Source: JAXGPF01 sp964650945 (GTDB lineage Bacteria > Verrucomicrobiota > Kiritimatiellia > JAAZAB01). Taken from it: a stretch of 12,696 bases of DNA. The notes beneath the pieces were generated by a model. That model was not told where the DNA came from. It made no database searches and worked only from the letters and a program-made list of their open reading frames with translations. A program made the translations under genes and the position numbers. The stretch spans positions 1 through 12,696 of the forward strand of contig CAZYXU010000106.1 of the NCBI GenBank assembly GCA_964650945.1, in the 5' to 3' direction. Positions 5,762 to 12,696 of this stretch are shown piece after piece; the stretch's first letter is position 1; the number at the start of each line of letters is the position of its first letter.

Positions 5762-8700
5762 TCATTCCGCCAGGCCCAGGGCGCCGATGTTGGCTCCGCC
5801 CTCACCCGCGCCGATGGCCGGGCTGCCGGGTTTCAGCCGGAAATCGCCCTGGGCGGCGTCCACGAACAATGGGTCAGACTGAAGGCTGTGCGGATCCAGG
5901 CCGGTTTGCTGGCGCCAGTCTTCAAGATTCTCGCCCGCTAGCTTTGTCCGCAGGCGGCCGCCCTCAAAATCCTGAAAAATTCCGATCTTTTTCTGCGCCG
6001 CGATAGGCGAATAGAAGAGATTGTAATCGCTCGCAAATCCCTTCACATCCGACCGGACCAGATAAGTGCCATTGTTTTTTCCGGGGCTGCACGGCAGGTA
6101 ATAAAGATTGTTCACAAACCGAAGCTGCCGGCTGGGGCCATAAACCGCATTGTCCACCGCCGGCAGCGGAACGGGTGTTTCGGCGGCCAGCAAATCGGCG
6201 GCGGCATAACGCGCAGGCGGCAGCCGATTCCCGAGCAGGTAAGGATCAATATAGCCATACACTGTCACCAGGGCGAAGTTGCATTGCGCCAGCGTATTGC
6301 CGCGCACCAGGCCATTGGCGCAGGCATAGAATCGCAGGCTTTGCGCGCCGCCCCAGAAGCAGTTGCCTTCCACGCGGATGTCCCGGCAGTTCTCGGCCGT
6401 CAGGCAGTTGCCCGTGTCGCGGACGATGCGGTCGGTGCGGCAGTTCAAGATTTCGCATCCCCGGCTGTCGCACATCACGATGACATGCCCGTAGCCCGTA
6501 TTCGGCAGGTTCACGAATTTGAATCCATCCACGGTGACGTAATCCCGGGACATGAGTTTGACCGCCGGCGCGAGAAATTCACGCGCATCAATCACCGCCG
6601 CGCCGGCCTCCGGACTGCGGAAGGCGATGCGCGCGCCGGCGGCGCCGCCGCACAGCGGTGCGATGGCATGGTGGTAGGTCCCGGGCGCCGCCAGCACCGT
6701 GTCGCCGGGCCGCGCTTCAAAACAGGCCTGACGGAGCGTGCGCCAGGATGTCGCCGGGGTCAGCCCATCGGCGGTGTCGTCGCCGTCCGGGGCAACATAC
6801 AATGTCCGCGGTGCCTCTTCCACCACCGCCGTCCGGAACTGCCCGACCGCGCTAAGCCCCGCACCCCCGCGCCGGCCTTGAGCGCTGATCTGGTATTCGT
6901 ATGCCGTATCCGGCTGCAAGCCGGTCAGCCCCGCGCCATGCACGGTTCCCTGTTCGGCATCCACGGCCGTCATCCAAGCGCCGGCGCCGACTACCCGCCA
7001 CCGGACATCGCCCGTGGTGTCGTCCAGGGGTGTCTGCCAACGGATGATGGCGGAGGTCCGGGTGACACCCGTCACGCGGATGTCCGCCAGGTCGATTTTA
7101 CGCGGCGCCGCCGGCCGGGCGCCGGCTGCCGCTACACAGCCGGCCAGCACCGCCGCCGGACTGTCCCAGCGCACGCGGTAATCGCCATGCGCCGCGGCCA
7201 CAAAGAGCGGATCGGCGATAACGCTGCCCATTTCCATGGCAATTTGAAGCGGATCCGTTCCCGGCCCGAACCAGCAATTCTGCCCGGCGATATAGCCGGC
7301 GCGTGAATCCGCCGAAACCGACACCGGCGCCGCGCGGTTCCCGGCTATAATCGAATCGCGCAGACTCGCGTTCGTCGAGCCGCCCTCCAGCGCCAACCCT
7401 TGCGCATTATTCGCCAATGTACAATGGCGCAGCGTAACCCCGGGACCGCCGGCCACGCGGACTCCCGCCCCCGCACAATCCGCTGCTATGACATTCCGCA
7501 ACTCCACCTGCCGCCCGCGGACTAACACCCCATCGCCCGCGGCGCCGCGCACGGTAAATCCCTCCGCTACAATCCACTGACCCGCGAGTTCCAGGCCGGC
7601 CAGCGCCACCACGCCCTTCGCATGTGCCCGGACGCGCACAGGCTGCCCTGCCGTGCCGGATTCGGCCAGCCGCAAGACTTCCTTGTATTCACCCGGCAGC
7701 ACATAGAGCGTGTCGCCAGGCGCAAGCCGTCCGGCCGCCGTGGCGAGGGTCTTCAAGGCCTGCCGTGCCGAAGTCCCCGCCGCCCGATCGCTGCCGTTTG
7801 GCCCGACATAAAACACCCGCCCGGCCGGCCGCGGAAATGCCCCGCGATCACTCCCGCCCACGCCCTTGCCGATCAACGGGCTGTCGGACTGCAGGCGATA
7901 GTCGTCATACGCCGGATCCGCAAAACGCGCCTCATGGAACGCCAGGGTGTCAAAATCCACGACAAAGTTATTGAGAAAAGCCTTGTCCCGTCCGGCCCAG
8001 TCCCCGCCCGCGCCCCCCGGTCCGAACGGTTCACCCTCCCAGTTCGGCGTTTTGCCCAGCAGATTGTTCCGGAACACCGCCCGCTCCGCCGCCGTGAACT
8101 CCGCCGTCCCCGTGCAATAGATTGACCCGGGCATGACATTCCCCTGCATAATCCCGCCCCTGGTCGGCGGTTTCCACATCAGCGACACCCCATCCAGCAG
8201 CAGGTTGTCGACAATCTGCAACCGCTCCGAGCAGGTGCCGCCATAGTTGTTCATCGCCCCGCGGTTCCGCGACCCGCGCGTCCGCAGGGTCGAAGCCGAC
8301 GAATATACCCGATTGCCGATGATCAGCCCATCCATGCTCCGCTGGCTCAAAATCCCGCAACTCTGCCCGCCCCGCCTGAAAAGATTGTTCCGCACCAACG
8401 TCCACCGGCTGCCCGTGCCCATGAAAACTCCCAGGTTCTCATTCGCGTAGAACACACAGTCCTCCACCGTGTTGTGCTCCCCGCCCGCCGGCAGCTTGCC
8501 GCTGGCCAATGGCGCCCCGGTATTCCACTGGACATTTCCGCCGATGGCCACCGAGTCGGTCTGGTATTTGAACCACAGCCCCTGCAGATGAATATAGCTG
8601 CCGTGAATCCGGATGCCGTTGCGCACGTCCCGCGGCAGGTAGATTTCACCCAGCCCTTCCAGGTAAGCCCCCGGCACCTGCGCCGCCTTCGCCGCCGCCG

Positions 8701-9370
8701 TCACCAGCATCACCCGCACCCCGCGATGCGCCGCCGGACCGCGGCTGTCGGAAAACCTGACGTAAAGCTTGCCGCCGGCCGCGTCATGCCAGTAAGTCCC
8801 CGGCAATTCGTCCACCTGATCGCGCCCGCCGGCCGCCTGCAACTCGATTGCCGTGTCATCCTCCCAGACCGTCCGGAATTCCGGATGCGGGAAATCGGCA
8901 ACGTAGGTGCAGGGCGCACCGACCGCCTGCCGGAAACCGCCGCAAAGCGGCGCCCCGGAGATGATCACCCGCTGGCGCGGCGCCGCCATGATCCGGATCG
9001 GCCGCCCCGGCGCGCCGGTCTGCGCCACGCGCACGTTGATCTCAATCTGCGGTTCGACGTATTCACCCTCCCCGATCAGCAGCGTGTCGCCCGCCAGCAA
9101 TTCCCGCACGCCCCGCTTCACCGTCCGCCAGGCTGTCGCCCATGCCAAACCGTCGGCCGCGTCGTCGCCGGTCAAGGCCACATAATAAGTCTTCCCCGGC
9201 TCCAGCAAAGGTCCGCTTCCGTATTGCGCCTCGTCCGGAACCAAGGGTTTGGCCAGATTGCGCAGCGCCGCCGAATTGACATTGGTTTCAAACATCGCAT
9301 CCTCCTGCGCCAGCGCCGGGCAAGCGAGCGCCAACGCCATCAATTGAATCAAAATTAAAAATTTAGTCAT
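5762..9370 (-). CDS. Secreted multi-module right-handed beta-helix protein with FN3 domain
   Basis: The 1,202-residue protein starts with a clear signal peptide: MTK, a hydrophobic core, then a predicted cut after PALA (about residue 21). Three modules open with the same motif: YYVALTGDD...ATAWRTV (62-84), FYVGPNGSD...ARQALKTL (520-542) and LYVAPDGDD...ATSWRTL (857-879), each followed by a GDT turn and an x-G-x-Y. Each continues into Asn/Gly-rich beta-helix coils (N-x-F/L, G-N-x). Modules 1 and 3 end with a D-x-R-L...S-P-x-I-G-x-G block and module 2 with a weaker form (D-Y-R-V...S-P-A). An FN3-like domain (about 758-848, with LQPDTAYEYQISA) separates modules 2 and 3. This layout is typical of DUF1565/pectate-lyase-like secreted proteins that bind or cleave polysaccharides, but no catalytic residues could be assigned. 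The ATG at 9370 has GGA nine bases upstream; an ATG two codons earlier (9376) is also possible. The preceding oxidoreductase gene is 174 nt away, so co-transcription is uncertain. Confidence 0.85.
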   Translation of the reverse strand: MTKFLILIQLMALALACPALAQEDAMFETNVNSAALRNLAKPLVPDEAQYGSGPLLEPGKTYYVALTGDDAADGLAWATAWRTVKRGVRELLAGDTLLIGEGEYVEPQIEINVRVAQTGAPGRPIRIMAAPRQRVIISGAPLCGGFRQAVGAPCTYVADFPHPEFRTVWEDDTAIELQAAGGRDQVDELPGTYWHDAAGGKLYVRFSDSRGPAAHRGVRVMLVTAAAKAAQVPGAYLEGLGEIYLPRDVRNGIRIHGSYIHLQGLWFKYQTDSVAIGGNVQWNTGAPLASGKLPAGGEHNTVEDCVFYANENLGVFMGTGSRWTLVRNNLFRRGGQSCGILSQRSMDGLIIGNRVYSSASTLRTRGSRNRGAMNNYGGTCSERLQIVDNLLLDGVSLMWKPPTRGGIMQGNVMPGSIYCTGTAEFTAAERAVFRNNLLGKTPNWEGEPFGPGGAGGDWAGRDKAFLNNFVVDFDTLAFHEARFADPAYDDYRLQSDSPLIGKGVGGSDRGAFPRPAGRVFYVGPNGSDRAAGTSARQALKTLATAAGRLAPGDTLYVLPGEYKEVLRLAESGTAGQPVRVRAHAKGVVALAGLELAGQWIVAEGFTVRGAAGDGVLVRGRQVELRNVIAADCAGAGVRVAGGPGVTLRHCTLANNAQGLALEGGSTNASLRDSIIAGNRAAPVSVSADSRAGYIAGQNCWFGPGTDPLQIAMEMGSVIADPLFVAAAHGDYRVRWDSPAAVLAGCVAAAGARPAAPRKIDLADIRVTGVTRTSAIIRWQTPLDDTTGDVRWRVVGAGAWMTAVDAEQGTVHGAGLTGLQPDTAYEYQISAQGRRGGAGLSAVGQFRTAVVEEAPRTLYVAPDGDDTADGLTPATSWRTLRQACFEARPGDTVLAAPGTYHHAIAPLCGGAAGARIAFRSPEAGAAVIDAREFLAPAVKLMSRDYVTVDGFKFVNLPNTGYGHVIVMCDSRGCEILNCRTDRIVRDTGNCLTAENCRDIRVEGNCFWGGAQSLRFYACANGLVRGNTLAQCNFALVTVYGYIDPYLLGNRLPPARYAAADLLAAETPVPLPAVDNAVYGPSRQLRFVNNLYYLPCSPGKNNGTYLVRSDVKGFASDYNLFYSPIAAQKKIGIFQDFEGGRLRTKLAGENLEDWRQQTGLDPHSLQSDPLFVDAAQGDFRLKPGSPAIGAGEGGANIGALGLAE

Positions 9371-9505
9371 GGCCATGATTCCAAAAAAGGGGGGTATAGC
9401 GGTCAACCACCCGGCCGTCCGCAACTGCCCGGCATGCCGGTTTGCGCGACGATGCGCGCGACCCGCGGGGGCTTGTGCATTTTTATGGCTGAAGTTGCCG
9501 GTTTC

Positions 9506-9530
9506 GAACGTGCCGCGCCGCGCCGCGTTC
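9506..9530 (-). terminator. GC-rich hairpin after the oxidoreductase gene, no U-tract
   Basis: GAACG (9506-9510) pairs with CGTTC (9526-9530), and inner GC bases extend the stem to about ten pairs with one mismatch. It lies 14 nt past the stop codon of the oxidoreductase. Without a run of U it is more likely an RNA-end or processing hairpin than a true intrinsic terminator. The rest of 9371-9544 shows only a 12-bp palindrome, CCGGCATGCCGG (9429-9440). Confidence 0.3.
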
Positions 9531-9544
9531 AACCAAGCTTGAAA

Positions 9545-10816
9545 TCAAACGGCATGATTGCCGGCCATGAAGTCGCGCAATTCGACCACGCGGTTTTCCA
9601 GGCGCGCCTGCTCGGCCGCGAACACCAGCATATGGCTCTCGCAGGTTTCCCGCGGGCCGGACGATATCCGGGCGGGATTGTTTTCCGCCACGGCGGCGAT
9701 GAAATCATACATCAACCCGAAGTCGCCGCCGCCATGTCCGCCCAGGATGGAGGTGTCATGTTTCTGGATGGCGATTTCCTCGGACTTGTCGGTCAGGAAA
9801 TCGCACAGGGTCAGCGACGTGGCGTTGCCGCGCAATTCGCCGCGGGTGCCGCAAATGCGCGTGGCGCGGCCGCCGCCGGCAAAGGCCGTCATGGTCATGG
9901 CGGCCGTCACGCCATTTTCGAACAACATGTTCACTACCTGGTGGTCCACGACGTCGTTGTCGCACTGGTAAACGCACCGGCCGTAGGGGCCTTCCCGCAG
10001 CGCGCGCGTCACTCCCGCCTCGGTTAAATCGGTGGTGATCACATTCAGCGGCCAGGTTTTCTGGTTCTTCCGCAACCGGCCGAGATAAATCCGCACGGCG
10101 GAATACGGGCAATCGGCCTCCACGCGGCAATCCAGGCAGCGGGCCGCGGCGCCGGCCGGCTGGTTTTCGCGGCGGAAGTGCTTGAGATTGCCGAACGACG
10201 AAACGCTTTGGCAGGGGGCGCCGGCCAGATACCTGAGCCAATCGAGGTCGTGGCAGCATTTGGCCAGCAGCATGCAGGACGATTCCCGGGTGTTGCGCCA
10301 GTTGCCGCGCACAAACGAATGCGCCTGGTGCCAGTACCCCACCGGCTCGATGTGCTGGATGCTGACGATCTCGCCGATGCGGCCGGCGTCAAGCACCGCC
10401 TTGAGCGCGCGGGTGTATTGGGTGTAGCGCAGCACGTGGCAGACGGCAAAAACGATCTTTGGGGCAGTCACGGCGCCGGTGATGGCCAGGCACTCCGCCG
10501 GCGTGGGCGCCATCGGCTTTTCCAGGAGGATATGGTAGCCCAGCGCGGCAAACGCCAGCGCCGGCGCCGTATGCATGCGATCCTGCGTGGCAATGATCAC
10601 GGCATCCGCCAGCCGCGGCCGCGCGGCGGCGGCGCGCCAGTCGTCAAACACATTGGCGGCCGGGATTTTATATTCCGCCGCCAGCGTCTGGCGATATTCC
10701 GCGCGCGGCTCCGCCACGGCCACCACTTGCGCCTGGTCCGGATGACTGGCGGCATACTTGGCATATCCGGCGCCGCGGCCGCCGGCGCCGGCGATCAGAA
10801 GAGTGACAGGCTTCAT
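9545..10816 (-). CDS. Gfo/Idh/MocA family oxidoreductase
   Basis: The 423-residue protein has the N-terminal dinucleotide-binding fold LLIAGAGGRGAGYA (6-19), Glu36 at the end of the second strand, and the family signature Glu99-Lys100-Pro101, where the lysine acts in catalysis. HDLDW (189-193) provides the probable catalytic histidine in the C-terminal domain. These enzymes oxidise or reduce sugars, inositols and related alcohols with NAD(P). A cysteine cluster CLDCRVEADC (227-236) is a feature of one subgroup and may bind metal. The start is firm: GAGG lies five bases upstream and the ATG overlaps the stop codon of dapL by one base (TAATG at 10818-10814), so the two are translationally coupled. 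The substrate is unknown; the following secreted beta-helix gene hints at glycan use. Confidence 0.9.
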   Translation of the reverse strand: MKPVTLLIAGAGGRGAGYAKYAASHPDQAQVVAVAEPRAEYRQTLAAEYKIPAANVFDDWRAAAARPRLADAVIIATQDRMHTAPALAFAALGYHILLEKPMAPTPAECLAITGAVTAPKIVFAVCHVLRYTQYTRALKAVLDAGRIGEIVSIQHIEPVGYWHQAHSFVRGNWRNTRESSCMLLAKCCHDLDWLRYLAGAPCQSVSSFGNLKHFRRENQPAGAAARCLDCRVEADCPYSAVRIYLGRLRKNQKTWPLNVITTDLTEAGVTRALREGPYGRCVYQCDNDVVDHQVVNMLFENGVTAAMTMTAFAGGGRATRICGTRGELRGNATSLTLCDFLTDKSEEIAIQKHDTSILGGHGGGDFGLMYDFIAAVAENNPARISSGPRETCESHMLVFAAEQARLENRVVELRDFMAGNHAV

Positions 10817-12039
10817 TAAAACCTCAATTGCGCCCGGGCCAGGCGGCGGCCCAACTCCTCGATCACGCGGTTATCATCGCCATCGCCGGCAGATTCGAAT
10901 GTGGCGGAAAAGCGCAGGTAGGCCCCGGCATCATCCCAAGGCACGGTGGAAATCAGGTGCTCGCGGATTAAATACTGCGAGGCCTCCTCGGCCGTGCGCC
11001 AATCCTGGGCGCCGGCGCCCTTGGGCGCGGGGACATACAGGTAAAACGTGCCGCCCGGCATCCGGGCGTCAAAGCCGGCAGCTTGCAGACACCGCACCAT
11101 TTTCACCAGCCGGCGCTGGTAATGCCGGCAGATGCGGTCGGCCAGCGCCCGGTCGGCGATGCCGGCGCAGGCGGCCAACTGAATGGCCTTGAACTGGCCG
11201 GAATCCATATTGTCCTTGACCTCGGCATACGCCTGCACGGCGCGGGCCGCGCCGGCCACGAATCCCAGGCGCCAGCCGGTCATATTGTAGCTCTTGCTCA
11301 TGGAATGCAGTTCCACCGCCACTTCCTTGCCGCCCGGCCGGCTGAGGATGGACAGCGGCTGGCGGTTGAAAACCAGGGTGGCGTAGGCCGCATCCTGGAC
11401 GATCAGGATGTTGTTGGCGCGCGCGAAGGCGATCAGGCGGTCGAAAAATTCCGGGGTGGCCGCCGCGCCGGTGGGGTTATTGGGGTAATTGACGTAAAAC
11501 AACTTGGCGCGCCGCGCCAGATCGCCGTCAATTGCCGCCAGGTCCGGCAGAAAATCATTTTCCTTCCGCAGCGGGACCTTGACCACCGTGCCGCCCAGGT
11601 AGCGCGTATGCGTGCCGAGCACCGGGTAGCCGGGGACGGTCGCCAGCGCCACGTCGCCGGGATTGATGAAGCACAGCGGCAGCATGGCCAGCGCCGGCTT
11701 GGAGCCGATGCTGTGGACAATTTCAGTTTCCGGGTCCAAATCCGCCACACTGAAAAACTCGCGCATGTAACGCGCCGCCGCGGCCTTGAATTCGCGGATG
11801 CCGTTGTCGGCATAGCCGCGGTTGGCCGGATCATCCACGGCCTTCTTCAAGGCGCGCCGGATCGGCGCCGGGGCCAGCCGGTCCGGTTCGCCCACGCCGA
11901 AATCCAGCAATTCGACTTCCGGATGCGACTGGCGCGCCGCGGCCTTGGCGCGCTTGATTTTTTCAAATTTATAAATTTCGTTGGACAGCCCGAAGGATGT
12001 GCCTCCGATGCGTTCCGCGAAAAGCTGCTGCAAATTCAT
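10816..12039 (-). CDS. dapL: LL-diaminopimelate aminotransferase
   Basis: The 407-residue PLP enzyme converts tetrahydrodipicolinate to LL-diaminopimelate with glutamate as amino donor, bypassing the acyl-blocked DapC/DapD/DapE route to lysine and peptidoglycan. Visible features are FGVGEPD (47-53), the GYADNGIREFKAAAARY segment, GSKPAL (112-117), PGYPVLGTHTRYLGG (136-150), NYPNNPTGA (184-192), QDAAYA (215-220) and the PLP lysine Lys249 in SMSKSYNMTGWRLGF. Length agrees with the usual 400-410. GGAG lies five bases before the ATG. The route is common in chlamydiae, Verrucomicrobia and relatives, plants and some methanogens, and supports a PVC-type source. A related class I/II aminotransferase is possible but less likely. 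It begins 121 nt after apt and shares the TAATG overlap with the next gene. Confidence 0.85.
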   Translation of the reverse strand: MNLQQLFAERIGGTSFGLSNEIYKFEKIKRAKAAARQSHPEVELLDFGVGEPDRLAPAPIRRALKKAVDDPANRGYADNGIREFKAAAARYMREFFSVADLDPETEIVHSIGSKPALAMLPLCFINPGDVALATVPGYPVLGTHTRYLGGTVVKVPLRKENDFLPDLAAIDGDLARRAKLFYVNYPNNPTGAAATPEFFDRLIAFARANNILIVQDAAYATLVFNRQPLSILSRPGGKEVAVELHSMSKSYNMTGWRLGFVAGAARAVQAYAEVKDNMDSGQFKAIQLAACAGIADRALADRICRHYQRRLVKMVRCLQAAGFDARMPGGTFYLYVPAPKGAGAQDWRTAEEASQYLIREHLISTVPWDDAGAYLRFSATFESAGDGDDNRVIEELGRRLARAQLRF

Positions 12040-12130
12040 AATTACTCCGTTGCGTCCGATCCCTCTGTCAAAATTCCTGCCCCGTTTCAGGGCTGATTTT
12101 TAGCTGTTTCCTGTCTTTGTGTTTGAATCC

Positions 12131-12150
12131 CACACACTCACACACTCACA
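12131..12150. repeat. Short CACACTCA microsatellite in the apt-dapL gap
   Basis: Two tandem copies of CACACTCA (12133-12140 and 12141-12148), preceded by a partial CA, lie in the 121-nt gap between apt and dapL. The gap also holds a minus-strand TTGACA about 27 nt before the dapL ATG, but no good -10 follows at a usable distance. Confidence 0.5.
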
Positions 12151-12160
12151 TACCTTCCGC

Positions 12161-12691
12161 TTAATCTCCCTCAAAGGCGATTGCCGCCCGGACCGGGTAA
12201 CCGGCCAGTTTCGCCCGGCCATGCAAATCGGGCAATTCCACCAGGAATTCCACGCCCGCAACTTCACCGCCCAGTTTTACAAGCAGGCGGACGGCGGCCG
12301 CGGCCGTGCCGCCGGTGGCCAGCAAATCGTCTATCAGTAAAACCTTATCGCCCGGCTGCAAGGCGTCCACATGCACCGTCAGCGTGGCGGAACCATATTC
12401 CAGGTCATACGATTCCTCGATCACATCGAAGGGCAATTTGCCTTTTTTGCGGATGGGAATAAAACCCGCCCCCAATTGCAGCGCCGCCGCCCCGCCCAGA
12501 ATAAACCCGCGGGCGTCAATTGCCGCCACATACTTGATCTGCTTGCCGACATGGGGCTCGATCAAGGCCGCCACCGCCTGTTTGAACAATTGCGGGTCGG
12601 CCAGCACCGTCGTGATGTCGCGAAAGATAATGCCCGGTTTGGGGAAACCCGGAATACTGCGCATTGCCGCCTTGATTTTACTGTAATCCAT
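12161..12691 (-). CDS. apt: Adenine phosphoribosyltransferase
   Basis: The 176-residue cytoplasmic enzyme makes AMP from adenine and PRPP in purine salvage. The PRPP-binding loop is VLLIDDLLATGGT (117-129). The N-terminal SIPGFPKPGIIFRDIT (12-27), DARGFI (59-64, usually EARGF) and RKKGKLP (81-87) match the family. Length is normal (170-180). The ATG lies 6 bases from the right edge, so its promoter and ribosome binding site are outside the window. It is the first gene seen of the minus-strand run leading to dapL. Confidence 0.95.
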   Translation of the reverse strand: MDYSKIKAAMRSIPGFPKPGIIFRDITTVLADPQLFKQAVAALIEPHVGKQIKYVAAIDARGFILGGAAALQLGAGFIPIRKKGKLPFDVIEESYDLEYGSATLTVHVDALQPGDKVLLIDDLLATGGTAAAAVRLLVKLGGEVAGVEFLVELPDLHGRAKLAGYPVRAAIAFEGD

Positions 12692-12696
12692 GGTCG

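Noticed and set aside
12040..12090. TTGACA promoter and GCCC/GGGC hairpin upstream of dapL
   Set aside because: No acceptable -10 follows TTGACA at 16-18 nt, and the hairpin has only four base pairs. Neither is strong enough to annotate.

Overview
The window is 12.7 kb of GC-rich bacterial DNA carrying nine protein genes. Eight lie on the minus strand and one on the plus strand. No rRNA, tRNA or CRISPR array was seen. The combination of an LL-diaminopimelate aminotransferase (DapL), a carboxynorspermidine synthase-like gene, a large secreted beta-helix protein and a two-domain IS200-like (Y1) transposase suggests a member of the PVC superphylum, perhaps Lentisphaerota or Kiritimatiellota. That placement is an inference from gene content, not a measured phylogeny.

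Layout from left to right: (1) 1-1547, minus: a multispanning ABC-type permease cut by the left edge; it has no stop codon in the window. (2) 1593-2722: a REP/transposase cluster. A fused double Y1 transposase (1786-2592, minus) is bracketed by hairpin repeats with an identical core in opposite orientations: a 31-nt tandem array downstream and a duplicated 51-nt element upstream. (3) 2756-4984, minus: a two-gene operon of a sorbitol/xylitol-type zinc dehydrogenase followed, 12 nt later, by a carboxynorspermidine synthase. (4) 4985-5171: a divergent promoter region. (5) 5172-5717, plus: a DJ-1/PfpI family protein, the only plus-strand gene. (6) 5762-9370, minus: a secreted protein of about 1,200 residues built of three beta-helix modules with one FN3 domain. 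(7) 9545-12039, minus: dapL and a Gfo/Idh/MocA oxidoreductase coupled through a one-base TAATG overlap. (8) 12161-12691, minus: apt.

The right half reads as one minus-strand run (apt, dapL, oxidoreductase, beta-helix protein) covering purine salvage, diaminopimelate/lysine synthesis, probable carbohydrate oxidation and a surface or secreted glycan-related protein. The polyamine gene and dapL both draw on aspartate semialdehyde metabolism, but nothing in the sequence shows co-regulation.

The most unusual element is the transposase. Its N-terminal Y1 copy has lost the HUH histidines but keeps a Tyr-x3-Gln motif, while its C-terminal copy keeps His-Ile-His but lacks Tyr-x3-Gln. The two halves look complementary, as if a dimer with trans active sites had been fused into one chain with a single composite site. 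The flanking REP-like hairpins are its probable substrate or relics.
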